Assembly (NCBI RefSeq): GCF_022662375.1
Contig: NZ_JAKNQL010000009.1
Coordinates: 186,001 to 250,000, forward strand
Reading direction: 5' to 3'
Source: Pseudomonas sp. CROZ-RG-20F-R04-15
Lineage (GTDB): Bacteria; Pseudomonadota; Gammaproteobacteria; Pseudomonadales; Pseudomonadaceae
DNA length: 64,000 nt
The notes under the pieces are model-generated. The model ran no database searches, was not told where the DNA came from, and saw only the letters and a program-made list of their open reading frames with translations. Positions within the stretch are counted from its first letter, which is position 1, and each line of letters starts with the position of its first letter. A program made the translations under genes and the position numbers. Below are positions 45,518 to 55,388 of this stretch, one piece after another.

Positions 45518-46789
45518 TCAAGCCTGGTGACTGATCCGCCCATCCACCAGCGTGTAGCGAACCACACCCGGCAACGTGTGCCCGATGAACGGGCAGTTCT
45601 CACCCTTCGACAACCAGCCTTCGCCGGCTACCGTCGAAGCCTGTGGATCGAACAGCACGATATCCGCCGCCCCGCCCACCGCCAGTTTGCCCGCCGGCAA
45701 GCGCAACGCTTCAGCCGGGCCTGCGCTCAAACGCGCCAGCAGCGTCGGCAGATCGAGCAAACCATCCTCTACCAGCGTCATTGCCAGCGGCAGCAGCAAC
45801 TCAACACTGCTGATGCCCGGCTCGGTCGCGCCGAACGGTGCCAGTTTGGCATCGCGCTCGTGCGGCTGGTGATGGCTGGAAATCGCCGAGACCACGCCGG
45901 ACTTCACCGCTGCCCGCAGACCATCACGGTCAGCGCGAGTGCGCAGCGGCGGCTGCACGTGATACAGACTGCTGAAGTCGATCAATGCTTCGTCGGTCAG
46001 AATCAGCTGGTACAGCGCGACATCCGCCGTCACCTTCAAGCCACGGGCCTGTGCCTGAGCGATCAGGGCAACGCCGCGAGCGCTGGTCAATTGGCTGAAG
46101 TGCGCACGCACGCCTGTCTGCTCGACCAGGAGCAGATCCCGAGCCAGGGCCACGGTTTCAGCGGTTTCCGGAATCCCCGGCAGACCGAGGAAGCTGGCCA
46201 CTGCGCCTTCGTGAGCCAAGCCACCTTCGGCCAGATCGTGATCCTGCGAGTTGAAAATCACCGTCAGATCAAACGTCGCCGCGTATTCCAGCGCCCGGCA
46301 CAGGGTGCGCGTATTGCGAAAGCTCTCCAGACCGTTGCCAAACGCCACGCAACCAGCGTCGCGCAGCGCAACCAATTCAGCCAGTTGCTCGCCATCCAGG
46401 CCTTTGCTCAGCGCGCCAATCGGGAACACCTTGGTGTTGCCGGCCTCGCGAGCGCGGTCGAGGATCAGCTCGGCCACGGCGGAGGTGTCGAGCACCGGTT
46501 TGGTTTTCGGCGGGCAGCACAGGCTGGTCACGCCGCCGGCGGCGGCCGCGCGGGTTTCGCTGATGATCGAGCCTTTACGGCTGTAACCCGGCTCGCGCAG
46601 GGCCACGTTCAGATCGACCAGGCCCGGAGCGGCGACGAGACCTTGGGCATCAATGGTTTCCACTGCCGTGAAACCCGCTGGAGCGGCGCCGAGGGCAACG
46701 ATCTTGCAGGCTTCAACGTGAATGTCGGTGATTTGATCCAGGCCGCTGCTTGGATCGATGACGCGTGCGCCGAGAATGCTGAGCTTCAC
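45518..46789 (-). CDS. pyrC': Dihydroorotase-like subunit of aspartate transcarbamoylase (inactive PyrC')
   Basis: 423 residues with a GTG start that overlaps the pyrB stop (GTGA); the frame stays open upstream in pyrB but without support. Amidohydrolase fold, yet the metal motif DxHxHxR of active dihydroorotases reads [10 protein letters not shown], so both zinc histidines are gone. In Pseudomonas such PyrC' holds the PyrB dodecamer together and does not catalyse. A real dihydroorotase must be elsewhere in the genome. Confidence 0.93.
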   Translation of the reverse strand: MKLSILGARVIDPSSGLDQITDIHVEACKIVALGAAPAGFTAVETIDAQGLVAAPGLVDLNVALREPGYSRKGSIISETRAAAAGGVTSLCCPPKTKPVLDTSAVAELILDRAREAGNTKVFPIGALSKGLDGEQLAELVALRDAGCVAFGNGLESFRNTRTLCRALEYAATFDLTVIFNSQDHDLAEGGLAHEGAVASFLGLPGIPETAETVALARDLLLVEQTGVRAHFSQLTSARGVALIAQAQARGLKVTADVALYQLILTDEALIDFSSLYHVQPPLRTRADRDGLRAAVKSGVVSAISSHHQPHERDAKLAPFGATEPGISSVELLLPLAMTLVEDGLLDLPTLLARLSAGPAEALRLPAGKLAVGGAADIVLFDPQASTVAGEGWLSKGENCPFIGHTLPGVVRYTLVDGRISHQA

Positions 46790-47790
46790 TGGGCGTTCTC
46801 CTGCTCGAATTGACGCTGCGCGGTTTGTCCGCTCATGGCCATGGACAACACAGCCATACGAATCGCAATGCCGTAGGTGACCTGATTGAGGATCACCGAG
46901 TGCGGGCCGTCGGCCACTGCGGACTCGATTTCGACGCCGCGGTTGATCGGCCCCGGGTGCATGACGATGCAATCGGGTTTGGCCCCGGCCAGACGCGCGG
47001 TGGTCAGGCCGAACAGGCGGTAGAACTCGCCTTCGCTCGGCAGCAGGCCGCCGGTCATGCGTTCACGCTGCAGGCGCAACATGATCACCACGTCGACGTC
47101 TTTCAGGCCTTCGGTCATGTCGGTGTACACCTTCACGCCGTATTGCTCGATGCCGATCGGCAGCAGGGTTTTCGGCGCGATCACACGGATGTCCGGGCAA
47201 CCGAGGGTCTTCAGCGCGAGCATGTTCGAGCGCGCCACCCGCGAGTGCAGGATGTCGCCGACGATGGCCACCGAGAGATTTTCGAAACCGCCCTTGTGGC
47301 GACGGATGGTGAGCATGTCGAGCATGCCCTGCGTCGGGTGGGCGTGACGGCCGTCGCCGCCGTTGATGATCGCCACTTGCGGGCAAACATGCTCGGCGAT
47401 GAAGTGCGCGGCGCCGGAATCACCGTGGCGCACGACGAACATGTCGGCAGCCATGGCTTCAAGGTTGCGCAGGGTGTCGAGCAGCGTTTCACCTTTACTC
47501 GCCGATGAGGTCGACACGTTCAGGGTGATCACGTCCGCCGACAGCCGCTGGGCCGCCAGTTCGAAGGTCGTGCGGGTGCGCGTGGAGTTTTCGAAGAACA
47601 CGTTGCACACGGTCTTGCCGCGCAGCAATGGGACTTTCTTCACCGCCCGGGCACCGACTTCGAGGAACGAGTCGGCAGTGTCGAGGATTTCCGTCAGCAA
47701 CTCGCGGCGCAGGCCGTCGAGCGAGAGGAAGTGGCGCAGCTGGCCCTGATCATTGAGCTGCAGCGGGCGCTTGGTATCTAGAGGCGTCAT
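46786..47790 (-). CDS. pyrB: Aspartate carbamoyltransferase catalytic subunit
   Basis: 334 residues from ATG 47790. Carbamoyl-phosphate loop [19 protein letters not shown], and the LRLQRERM region are present. First committed step of pyrimidine synthesis. The N-terminus ([16 protein letters not shown]) is longer than in E. coli, as known for the Pseudomonas holoenzyme with regulatory nucleotide effects. Couples to pyrC' by overlap. Confidence 0.96.
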   Translation of the reverse strand: MTPLDTKRPLQLNDQGQLRHFLSLDGLRRELLTEILDTADSFLEVGARAVKKVPLLRGKTVCNVFFENSTRTRTTFELAAQRLSADVITLNVSTSSASKGETLLDTLRNLEAMAADMFVVRHGDSGAAHFIAEHVCPQVAIINGGDGRHAHPTQGMLDMLTIRRHKGGFENLSVAIVGDILHSRVARSNMLALKTLGCPDIRVIAPKTLLPIGIEQYGVKVYTDMTEGLKDVDVVIMLRLQRERMTGGLLPSEGEFYRLFGLTTARLAGAKPDCIVMHPGPINRGVEIESAVADGPHSVILNQVTYGIAIRMAVLSMAMSGQTAQRQFEQENAQ

Positions 47791-47817
47791 CGCGAAGGGG
47801 ACTCTCAATAGGGCGGA

Positions 47818-48324
47818 TTAAAGGTTGAAGTCTTGCAGTTCGAGCGTCAGCGGCTCGGGGCCGGACAGCTTGACCCGTTCATGAGCGGCCAGCGACAGCG
47901 TCGCACCGACCACGTTCGGGCGGATCGGCAGCTCGCCGGCGTCCAGGTCCAGCAGGCAGACCAGGGTCACGCTGGCCGGGCGGCCGTAGTCGAACAATTC
48001 GTTCATGGCGGCGCGGATGGTGCGGCCGCTCATCAGCACGTCGTCAATCAGCACCAGATGCTGGCCTTCGATCTCGAAGGGCAGGGCGGACGGGCGCACT
48101 TGCGGGTGCAGGCCGTTCTGGCTGAAGTCGTCGCGGTAGAAGGACACATCCAGCGTGCCCAGTGGCGCGTCGCTGCCCAATTCCTTGAGCAGAGCCTGCG
48201 CGACCCAGATGCCGCCAGTGCGAATGCCGATGTAACGCGGTTCAGATATTTCACGCTGGGCAAGGTGCGCCTTGAGGCGGGTCGCCATCTGGCTGATCAG
48301 ATCGGCGGGATTTGGCAGGCTCAT
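47818..48324 (-). CDS. pyrR: Pyr operon regulator / uracil phosphoribosyltransferase
   Basis: 168 residues from ATG 48324 (AAGGAG upstream). PRPP motif [18 protein letters not shown]. In Gram-positives PyrR binds pyr mRNA; in pseudomonads it heads pyrRBC', with a regulatory role suggested. Two hairpins lie in the 80-bp gap between ruvX and pyrR, so RNA-level control is plausible here. Confidence 0.93.
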   Translation of the reverse strand: MSLPNPADLISQMATRLKAHLAQREISEPRYIGIRTGGIWVAQALLKELGSDAPLGTLDVSFYRDDFSQNGLHPQVRPSALPFEIEGQHLVLIDDVLMSGRTIRAAMNELFDYGRPASVTLVCLLDLDAGELPIRPNVVGATLSLAAHERVKLSGPEPLTLELQDFNL

Positions 48325-48343
48325 GGTTGCTCCTTGTTGGGGA

Positions 48344-48369
48344 CGAGCCGGGTCCTTGGACGCGGCTCG
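48344..48369 (-). promoter_or_regulatory. Hairpin in the pyrR leader
   Basis: Minus strand: CGAGCCG-C-GTCC-AA-GGAC-C-CGGCTCG, a long stem with one mismatch, ending about 20 bases before the pyrR ATG and just ahead of its AAGGAG. It has no T-run, so it is not a terminator; it may control pyrR translation or bind PyrR. Confidence 0.5.
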
Positions 48370-48380
48370 GTTTTTCACTC

Positions 48381-48403
48381 AAAAGAAAAGCGCCGAAGCG
48401 CTT
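48381..48403 (-). terminator. Terminator-like hairpin between ruvX and pyrR
   Basis: Minus strand: AAGCGC-TTCG-GCGCTT then TTCTTTT, starting 2 bases after the ruvX stop. A tight UUCG loop. It either ends the algH-ruvX transcript or works as an attenuator for pyrRBC'. Confidence 0.65.
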
Positions 48404-48404
48404 G

Positions 48405-48842
48405 TCAGGATTCAAACAATGCAGTGTTTTCATCGAGCCAGCCCTGCAACAGCAGAGCGGCGGCGATGGCGTCCACCGGGTTGTCGCGGTAACTGCCTTT
48501 CTGGCCGCCACGCACCAGACGCTCGCCCTTGGCCTCGAAGGTGGTCAGGCGTTCGTCGTGGGTATAGAAGGGCACATTGAAGCGGCCGTTGAGGCGGCGG
48601 GCGAATTTTTCCGCGCGCAGGCACATTTCGCTCGGCGTGCCGTCCATGTTCAGCGGCAGACCGACCACCACGGCGTCGGGTTTCCATTCCTTGAACAGCG
48701 CTTCCACCTGATTCCAGTCGGGAATGCCGTTTTGCGCTTTCAGCGTGCACAGCTCACGGGCCTGGCCGGTAATCACCTGGCCGACCGCGACGCCGATCTG
48801 TTTGGTGCCGTAGTCGAAGCCGAGAATCAGGCGCAGGGCCAT
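48405..48842 (-). CDS. ruvX: Putative pre-16S rRNA nuclease YqgF
   Basis: 145 residues, RNase H-like fold: GFDYGTKQIGVAVG at the N-terminus, VVGLPLNMDGTPSEM, YTHDERLTTFEA and VDAIAAALLLQGWLD carry the acidic site. Matures the 16S rRNA 5' end in E. coli. ATG overlaps the algH stop by one base. Confidence 0.93.
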   Translation of the reverse strand: MALRLILGFDYGTKQIGVAVGQVITGQARELCTLKAQNGIPDWNQVEALFKEWKPDAVVVGLPLNMDGTPSEMCLRAEKFARRLNGRFNVPFYTHDERLTTFEAKGERLVRGGQKGSYRDNPVDAIAAALLLQGWLDENTALFES

Positions 48843-49414
48843 CAGGCGTGTCCTGCCTGGCTGGTCAGCAGGCTGAGGTTGATCCCCAAGTGCCTGGCCG
48901 CCGCTTCGAGGCGCAGTTCGCTGCTGGTGTTGAACAGGATGTCGGCGTCGTACGGGCAGTTCAGCCAGGCGTTGTCGGCGAGTTCCGCTTCAAGTTGCCC
49001 GGCTTCCCAACCGGCGTAACCGAGGGCAATCAGGCTTTTCGCCGGACCGACGCCGTCAGCGATGGCGAACAGCACATCCTGAGAGGTCGACAGGGCCAGA
49101 TCGCCGTCCAGTTGCGCGGTGGCCTGAAAGGTCTTGCCCGCCGGGTGCAGGACAAAGCCACGATCGGTCTGCACCGGACCGCCGATGAAGATCGGCACGT
49201 GCTGGCAGAGTGCTGGCGGGTCGATGTCCGGGCGCAGCTGCTCAAGGATGTCGGCCAGATTCAGCTCTTGCGGCCGGTTGACCACAATCCCCATAGCGCC
49301 ATTGGCCGTGTGCTCGACGATGTAGGTCAAGGTATGGGCAAAGTTCGGGTCGGCCATGTGTGGCATGGCGATCAGGAATTGATGCTTGAGGTAGCTGGGG
49401 CTGACGTTTTTCAT
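48842..49414 (-). CDS. algH: YqgE/AlgH family protein
   Basis: 190 residues from ATG 49414. Family signatures: LKHQFLIAMPHMADPNF, VNRPQELNLADIL, FIGGPVQTDRGFVLH and LGYAGWEAGQLEAEL. Originally linked to alginate regulation in P. aeruginosa; biochemical role not settled. First of the algH-ruvX pair. Confidence 0.93.
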   Translation of the reverse strand: MKNVSPSYLKHQFLIAMPHMADPNFAHTLTYIVEHTANGAMGIVVNRPQELNLADILEQLRPDIDPPALCQHVPIFIGGPVQTDRGFVLHPAGKTFQATAQLDGDLALSTSQDVLFAIADGVGPAKSLIALGYAGWEAGQLEAELADNAWLNCPYDADILFNTSSELRLEAAARHLGINLSLLTSQAGHA

Positions 49415-49479
49415 GTGCGCTAGTGTGGCGTTCGGGGGGCAAACTGACAAGCTGGAGATGTAAGCAACATACCGATCCA

Positions 49480-49583
49480 ATGTGGGAGCGAGCCTGCTCG
49501 CGAAAGCGGTGTGTCATTCAACATTGATGTAGCTGATCCACCGCATTCGTCGGAACGCCGCCCGGAGCAGGCTCGCTCCCACA
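49480..49583. repeat. REP doublet (family 1)
   Basis: GTGGGAGCGAGCCTGCTCGC and, about 60 bp on, the inverse GAGCAGGCTCGCTCCCAC, between tonB and algH. Confidence 0.85.
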
Positions 49584-49602
49584 GGGGGATTTGCGGTGTC
49601 TT

Positions 49603-50502
49603 TTAATTGCTCGAGAGCTTGTCGCCCCGGGCGAATTTCCAGGTACGAATGATTTCCAGGCGATCGATATCCGACAAGTCCCCGGTAAACGGGGCAAACG
49701 GTGCCGCCAGTCGGACAATGCGCTGCGCCGCCTGATCCAGCAGCGGCTGGCCGGACGACTCCAGCACCAGCACTTCATACAGCGAACCGTCGCGGTTGAT
49801 CGAGACCATCAGGCGCAAATTGCCGTAGATCTGCTTGCGCCGTGCTTCTTCGGGATAATTGAGGTTGCCGATGCGCTCGACCTTCTTGCGCCAGTCGTCC
49901 TTGTACCAGGCACCCTTGTCGCGCATGGTCGACGCCGCGCTCAAACGGTGAATTCGCGGGCGCTTGGCGTACAGCTGTTGTTCCTTGGCCAGTTCGGCTT
50001 CGAGGCTGGCGATGTCGCTGGACAGTTGCGAGCTATCGAATTCCGGCGCGTCGACCGTCGGTTTGATCTCGGTCTTGCTTTCTTCTTTCTTGGTTGGCGC
50101 CTTTTTCGGCTTCGGCGCGACGGTGGTCACCGCAGCCTTGGGCGCGGCCTCCTGCACTTGCGGCTTGGCGGCCGGTGGCGGAGTGACTTTTTTGACCTGA
50201 TTGTCCTGGAATGGCGCCACCTCGGTGGTTTTGGGGATCGCCTTCTTGTCCAGCGTGCCGCTGCCTTCCTGATGCTCTTGGGCGAGAAAGTCAGCCTTCT
50301 CCGGCTTCTTTTCGCTCTTGAAGGTGGCGAGGGTGATTTCCAGGGTTTTGCTGATCTGCTTGGGCTCGACCATCGTGAAGCCGACGCCGAGCAGCAGCGC
50401 CAAATGGATCAGCGCCGCGAGAAACAGGGTAAATCCGAGGCGATCGGCCGGGCGCACGCCACGGTGGGCGAGTTCTGCGGGCAGATCGGACGGGAGGGTC
50501 AT
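49603..50502 (-). CDS. tonB: Energy transducer TonB (TonB3-like)
   Basis: 299 residues: one transmembrane helix near residues 24-42 (FTLFLAALIHLALLLGVGF), a Lys/Pro/Ala-rich periplasmic spacer with APKPKKAPTKKEESK, a coiled coil (LEAELAKEQQLYAKR), and a C-terminal TonB domain (NYPEEARRKQIYGNLRLMVSINRDGSLYEV). No exbBD next to it. The position beside gshB and pilG matches P. aeruginosa tonB3, which has been tied to twitching motility. Confidence 0.85.
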   Translation of the reverse strand: MTLPSDLPAELAHRGVRPADRLGFTLFLAALIHLALLLGVGFTMVEPKQISKTLEITLATFKSEKKPEKADFLAQEHQEGSGTLDKKAIPKTTEVAPFQDNQVKKVTPPPAAKPQVQEAAPKAAVTTVAPKPKKAPTKKEESKTEIKPTVDAPEFDSSQLSSDIASLEAELAKEQQLYAKRPRIHRLSAASTMRDKGAWYKDDWRKKVERIGNLNYPEEARRKQIYGNLRLMVSINRDGSLYEVLVLESSGQPLLDQAAQRIVRLAAPFAPFTGDLSDIDRLEIIRTWKFARGDKLSSN

Positions 50503-50609
50503 GACAAGAAAACCAACATCGCGTTTTTCAGAGGCTGCGCATGATAACGCAATGTTGGTTTCGCGCCTTGGGCTTCACGCTTCAAGCGACAGACTGCATG
50601 TGACGTGCA

Positions 50610-51581
50610 TCAAGCTTGTGGCTTTTTGCCGGCGGCTTGCAGCTTCTTGGCGATCGCATCCATCAGCATGCCGCCAATGTCGGTGCCGAAGGCATTGTCG
50701 ATTTCACGGATGCAGGTCGGGCTGGTGACGTTGATTTCGGTGAGGCTTTCGCCGATCACATCGAGACCGACGAACAGCAGGCCTTTCTCACGCAGCGTCG
50801 GGCCGACCTGGGCAGCGATCCAGCGATCCTTGTCGGTCAGCGGGCGCGCTTCACCACGGCCACCGGCGGCGAGGTTGCCACGGGTTTCGCCCTGCGCCGG
50901 AATCCGCGCCAGGCAGTAATCCACCGGCTCGCCGTCGATCATCAGGATGCGTTTGTCGCCGTCCTTGATTGCCGGCAGGTAGGCCTGGCCCATGATCTGC
51001 TGGCCACCGAGGGCGGTCAGGGTTTCCAGAATCACCGACAGGTTCGGATCGCCCGCACGGTGACGGAAGATCGAGGTGCCGCCCATGCCGTCCAGCGGCT
51101 TGAGGATCACGTCGCCGTGTTTGGCGGCGAATTCACGCAGCACGTCGGCGCGGCGGCTGACCACGGTCGGCGGCGTGCACTGCGGGAACAGCGTGGCAAA
51201 CAGTTTTTCATTGCAGTCGCGCAGGCTCTGCGGCTTGTTCACCACCAGTACGCCAGCGGTTTCGGCCTGTTCGAGCAGGTAGGTGGAGTAAACGAACTCC
51301 ATGTCGAACGGCGGATCCTTGCGCATCAGGATCACGTCGAGATCGCTCAGCAGGTTGTCCTGTTCGGCGTCCAGTTCGAACCATTTTTCCGGGTTGGCGA
51401 AGACTTTCAGCGGCTTCATCCGCGCCCGGGCCTGACCTTCACCCTGATACAGGTCGCGCTGTTCCATATAGAACAGTTCCCAGCCACGCTTTTGCGCGGC
51501 CAGCAGCATGGCCAGCGAGCTATCCTTTTTATAGGAGATGCTGGCGATAGGGTCCATGACAATCCCGACGCGAACGCTCAT
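50610..51581 (-). CDS. gshB: Glutathione synthetase
   Basis: 323 residues, ATP-grasp ligase. N-terminus RVGIVMDPIASISYKKDS is the family signature; ATP-binding VILKPLDGMGGTSIFR; metal-binding INVTSPTCIREID. Joins glycine to gamma-glutamylcysteine. Divergent from the pilG operon by 225 bp. Confidence 0.96.
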   Translation of the reverse strand: MSVRVGIVMDPIASISYKKDSSLAMLLAAQKRGWELFYMEQRDLYQGEGQARARMKPLKVFANPEKWFELDAEQDNLLSDLDVILMRKDPPFDMEFVYSTYLLEQAETAGVLVVNKPQSLRDCNEKLFATLFPQCTPPTVVSRRADVLREFAAKHGDVILKPLDGMGGTSIFRHRAGDPNLSVILETLTALGGQQIMGQAYLPAIKDGDKRILMIDGEPVDYCLARIPAQGETRGNLAAGGRGEARPLTDKDRWIAAQVGPTLREKGLLFVGLDVIGESLTEINVTSPTCIREIDNAFGTDIGGMLMDAIAKKLQAAGKKPQA

Positions 51582-51806
51582 TGGGTTTTCCTCGAAAATT
51601 GGCTACCGGATCGGTATTGAAAAAGTGCCGCCAGAGTGGCGCCGGGCGGGTTTTCGGTCAAGGAAAAACCCGTCGATAGATTGCATCTGGAGACTGTGCT
51701 AAAAAGGCTGGCGTAGCGTGCTGGCCCTTGAACATCAAGGGTTTCGAGCCATTGATAACCGCAAAACGGACAAATTGATTCGCAAAGGCGACGGTAGAGC
51801 CCTCTT

Positions 51807-52211
51807 ATGGAACAGCAGTCCAGCGCCTTGAAGGTCATGGTGATCGACGACTCGAAAACGATTCGTCGCACCGCCGAAACATTGTTGAAGAATGTCGGGT
51901 GCGAAGTGATCACGGCGATCGACGGTTTCGACGCCCTGGCGAAGATCGCCGACAACCATCCCGGAATCATTTTTGTCGACATCATGATGCCGCGTCTGGA
52001 TGGTTATCAGACCTGCGCTTTAATCAAGAACAACAGCGCGTTCAAGGCCACACCGGTGATCATGCTGTCATCGCGTGACGGGCTGTTCGACAAGGCCAAG
52101 GGGCGGATTGTCGGTTCCGATCAATTTTTGACCAAGCCTTTCAGCAAGGAAGAACTGCTCAACGCAATTCAGGCCCATGTTCCGGGCTTTGCCGCCGTTT
52201 TGCCGCAGTAA
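51807..52211 (+). CDS. pilG: Twitching motility response regulator PilG
   Basis: 134 residues, single REC domain: acidic pocket VIDDSKTIRR, phospho-acceptor Asp in IIFVDIMMPRLDGY, switch Ser in MLSSRDGLFDK and Lys in LTKPFSKEEL. CheY-like output of the Pil-Chp system; needed for pilus extension and cAMP signalling in P. aeruginosa. First gene of the operon. Confidence 0.95.
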   Translation: MEQQSSALKVMVIDDSKTIRRTAETLLKNVGCEVITAIDGFDALAKIADNHPGIIFVDIMMPRLDGYQTCALIKNNSAFKATPVIMLSSRDGLFDKAKGRIVGSDQFLTKPFSKEELLNAIQAHVPGFAAVLPQ

Positions 52212-52271
52212 GACACGTACAGAGACGCTCGGCCAGCGGGCCGCACGTCGACAAGAAAAATGGGGAAAACC

Positions 52272-52637
52272 ATGGCACGTATCCTGATCGTCGATGATTC
52301 GCCGACTGAAATGTACAAACTCACCGGCATGCTGGAAAAGCACGGCCATGAAGTGCTCAAGGCCGAGAATGGCGCCGATGGTGTGGCGCTGGCCCGTCAG
52401 GAAAAACCTGACGCGGTATTGATGGATATCGTCATGCCCGGCCTCAACGGGTTTCAGGCCACCCGCCAGTTGACCAAAGACCCGGAAACCGGACATATCC
52501 CGGTGATCATCATCACCACCAAGGATCAGGAAACCGACAAGGTCTGGGGCACCCGTCAGGGCGCCAAGGACTACCTGACCAAACCGGTCGACGAAGACAC
52601 CCTGATCAAGACCCTGAACAACGTGCTCAAAGGCTGA
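52272..52637 (+). CDS. pilH: Twitching motility response regulator PilH
   Basis: 121 residues from ATG 52272, with GGGGAA upstream; an ATG four codons earlier is less likely. REC domain: ILIVDDSPTEMYK, phospho-acceptor in AVLMDIVMPGLNGF, Lys in YLTKPVDEDTLI. Counterpart of PilG, linked to retraction control or as a phosphate sink. Confidence 0.95.
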   Translation: MARILIVDDSPTEMYKLTGMLEKHGHEVLKAENGADGVALARQEKPDAVLMDIVMPGLNGFQATRQLTKDPETGHIPVIIITTKDQETDKVWGTRQGAKDYLTKPVDEDTLIKTLNNVLKG

Positions 52638-52647
52638 TCGCGCAACC

Positions 52648-53187
52648 ATGAGCGAATCGCTGACCGCGTTCGAACTGCTCTGGCAAATCGACCAGCGCTG
52701 CCGCTTGCTGGCGGCAGACCTGCCGTCGCAACCGGCGCGCCAGGATCGCTGGAGCGGCATCGGCTTTCGCCTCGGCGAGCATTGGTATGTGGCGCCGATG
52801 GGCGAAGTCAGCGAAGTGCTGCACGAACCGCGTTTCACTCAGTTGCCCGGGGTCAAACCGTGGGTCAAAGGCGTGGCTAACCTGCGCGGGCGGCTGTTGC
52901 CGATCATGGATCTGTGCGGTTTCTTCGGGCATGAGCTGTCGCCGTTGCGTAAACAGCGACGGGTATTGGTGGTCGAGCATGGGGACGTGTTTGCCGGGTT
53001 GATGGTCGATGAAGTCATTGGCTTGCAGCACTTTGAGCAGAACAGCTTTGAACCGCTGTCGATCAGCAAACGCCAGGGTTCGAAGGCCGAGTTCGTCAAA
53101 GGCTATTTTCGGCGCGAGCAGAACTGGCGGGTGTTCAGCCTGTTTGCGTTGGCCAAATCCCCGGTGTTCATGAGCGTCGCGATATAG
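52648..53187 (+). CDS. pilI: CheW-like adaptor PilI
   Basis: 179 residues with one CheW domain (GIGFRLGEHWYVAPMGEVSEVL, VANLRGRLLPIMDL). Couples PilJ to ChpA. 10 bp after pilH. A REP doublet separates it from pilJ. Confidence 0.95.
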   Translation: MSESLTAFELLWQIDQRCRLLAADLPSQPARQDRWSGIGFRLGEHWYVAPMGEVSEVLHEPRFTQLPGVKPWVKGVANLRGRLLPIMDLCGFFGHELSPLRKQRRVLVVEHGDVFAGLMVDEVIGLQHFEQNSFEPLSISKRQGSKAEFVKGYFRREQNWRVFSLFALAKSPVFMSVAI

Positions 53188-53207
53188 CCGTTACAACAAA
53201 GATCCCT

Positions 53208-53297
53208 TGTAGGAGTGAGCCTGCTCGCGATTCAGGCACCGCGGTATATCAAGTACACCGCGTTATCGTTCAATCGCGAGCAGGCTCACTCCTACAG
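53208..53297. repeat. Variant REP doublet inside the pil-chp operon
   Basis: TAGGAGTGAGCCTGCTCGCG and its inverse CGCGAGCAGGCTCACTCCTA flank about 50 bp with a GCGGTAT/..ACCGC symmetry. Both arms carry GTAGGAGTGAGC rather than the usual GTGGGAGCGAGC, changes that keep pairing. It fills most of the gap between pilI and pilJ. Confidence 0.88.
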
Positions 53298-53331
53298 GTT
53301 CTTCGGTGAGCTTCAAATTAGGCGAGGACCG

Positions 53332-55377
53332 ATGACAAAAGCAAAAACAGGCAAGCCGGCGGAAGGCTCGCGCAGTCGCTCGCAGATCATCGTGCTGTTT
53401 ATCGCACTGATCGTGTTCATCATGCTGCTGTTCGCCAACTTCGCTTACCTCAATACCCAGGCGAACTACGACAAACAGTACATCGGCCACGCCGGTGAAC
53501 TGCGCGTGCTCTCGCAACGCATTGCCAAGAACGCCACCGAAGCCGCCGCCGGCAAGGCTGCCGCGTTCAAGCTGCTCAGCGATGCGCGCAACGATTTCGC
53601 CCAGCGCTGGGGTTACCTGAAGAAGGGCGATCCGGCCACCGGCCTGCCTCCAGCCCCCGCCACGGTGCGCCCGGAAATGCGCGCCGTGCAGCTCGACTGG
53701 GAACGCCTGCTGAAAAACACCGACGCGATTCTTTCCAGCGAACAGACCGTGCTGTCATTGCATCAGGTCGCCGCAACGCTGGCCGAAACCGTGCCGCAGT
53801 TGCAGATCGAATACGAGAAAGTCGTCGAAATCCTCCTCCAGCGCGGCGCTCCGGCCGCGCAGGTCGCCATGGCCCAGCGTCAGTCGTTGCTGGCTGAACG
53901 CATCCTTGGTGCGGTCAACACCGTGCTCGCCGGCGACGAAAACTCGCAGCAAGCCGCCGATGCCTTTGGCCGCGACGCCACCCGTTTCGGCCAAGTGCTC
54001 AACGGCATGCTGCAAGGCAACCCGACGCTGAAAATCAGCCAGGTCGAAGATCGCGACGCCCGTGCCCGTTTGAGCGAAATCTCCGAGCTGTTCCAGTTTG
54101 TTTCCGGTTCCGTTGATGAAATCCTCGAAACCTCGCCCGAGCTGTTCAAGGTTCGCGAATCGGCGAGCAACATCTTCAGCCTCTCGCAAACCCTGCTCGA
54201 CGAAGCCTCGCACCTGGCCACCGGTTTCGAAAACCTTGCCGGCGGGCGCAACACCGACACCATCGGTGGCTACGTCCTCGGTTTGCTGGCGCTGGCCTCG
54301 ATCATCCTGATCGGCATGGTCATGGTCCGCGAAACCAATCGCCAGTTGCGTGAAACCGCCGAGAAGAACGAGCGCAACCAGAACGCGATCATGCGCCTGC
54401 TCGACGAAATCGAAGACCTCGCCGACGGCGACCTCACCGTGACCGCCTCGGTGACCGAAGACTTCACCGGCACCATCGCCGATTCGATCAACTACTCCGT
54501 CGACCAACTGCGCGATCTCGTCGCGACGATCAACCTCACTGCCGGCCAGGTCGCTGCCGCCGTGCAGGAAACCCAGGCCACCGCGATGCACTTGGCGCAG
54601 GCCTCGGAGCATCAGGCCCAGCAGATTTCCGAAGCCTCGACGGCGATCAGCGACATGGCCGAATCCATCGATCAGGTTTCAGCCAACGCCGCCGAGTCTT
54701 CGGCGGTAGCCGAGCGCTCCGTGGAAATCGCCAACAAGGGCAACGAGGTGGTGCACAACACCATCCATGGCATGGACAACATTCGCGAACAGATTCAGGA
54801 CACCGCCAAGCGCATCAAGCGTCTGGGCGAGTCGTCGCAGGAAATCGGCGACATCGTCAGCCTGATCGACGACATCGCCGATCAGACCAACATCCTCGCC
54901 CTCAACGCCGCGATTCAGGCGTCGATGGCCGGCGATGCCGGACGCGGTTTTGCTGTGGTCGCCGATGAAGTGCAGCGGCTGGCCGAACGCTCGTCCGCCG
55001 CCACCCGGCAGATCGAAACCCTGGTGCGGGCAATTCAGACTGACACCAACGAAGCCGTGATTTCGATGGAACAGACCACCACCGAAGTGGTGCGCGGCGC
55101 GCGACTGGCGCAGGATGCCGGTGTGGCCCTGGAAGAAATCGAAGGCGTCTCCAAGACCCTCGCGGCGCTGATTCAAAGCATCTCCAACGCGGCGCAGCAA
55201 CAGACGTCCTCGGCCGGGCAGATCTCGCTGACGATGAACGTGATCCAGCAGATCACTTCGCAGACTTCGTCCGGCTCCACGGCTACTGCAGAGAGCATCG
55301 GTAACCTGGCGAAAATGGCCAGTCAGTTGCGCCGTTCGGTGTCCGGCTTCACCTTGCCGGCGGCGGAAAAAGTGTGA
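53332..55377 (+). CDS. pilJ: Pilus methyl-accepting chemoreceptor PilJ
   Basis: 681 residues from ATG 53332 (AGGCGAGGACCG upstream; the frame opens earlier inside the REP). TM1 near residues 20-41, a periplasmic part with two helical PilJ repeats, TM2 near 345-360 ([18 protein letters not shown]), HAMP, and the signalling tip [33 protein letters not shown]. The tip reads AIQASMAG instead of AIEAARAG, as is usual for PilJ. Overlaps the longest chpA frame. Confidence 0.95.
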   Translation: MTKAKTGKPAEGSRSRSQIIVLFIALIVFIMLLFANFAYLNTQANYDKQYIGHAGELRVLSQRIAKNATEAAAGKAAAFKLLSDARNDFAQRWGYLKKGDPATGLPPAPATVRPEMRAVQLDWERLLKNTDAILSSEQTVLSLHQVAATLAETVPQLQIEYEKVVEILLQRGAPAAQVAMAQRQSLLAERILGAVNTVLAGDENSQQAADAFGRDATRFGQVLNGMLQGNPTLKISQVEDRDARARLSEISELFQFVSGSVDEILETSPELFKVRESASNIFSLSQTLLDEASHLATGFENLAGGRNTDTIGGYVLGLLALASIILIGMVMVRETNRQLRETAEKNERNQNAIMRLLDEIEDLADGDLTVTASVTEDFTGTIADSINYSVDQLRDLVATINLTAGQVAAAVQETQATAMHLAQASEHQAQQISEASTAISDMAESIDQVSANAAESSAVAERSVEIANKGNEVVHNTIHGMDNIREQIQDTAKRIKRLGESSQEIGDIVSLIDDIADQTNILALNAAIQASMAGDAGRGFAVVADEVQRLAERSSAATRQIETLVRAIQTDTNEAVISMEQTTTEVVRGARLAQDAGVALEEIEGVSKTLAALIQSISNAAQQQTSSAGQISLTMNVIQQITSQTSSGSTATAESIGNLAKMASQLRRSVSGFTLPAAEKV

Positions 55378-55388
55378 TCGGAGCGGTT

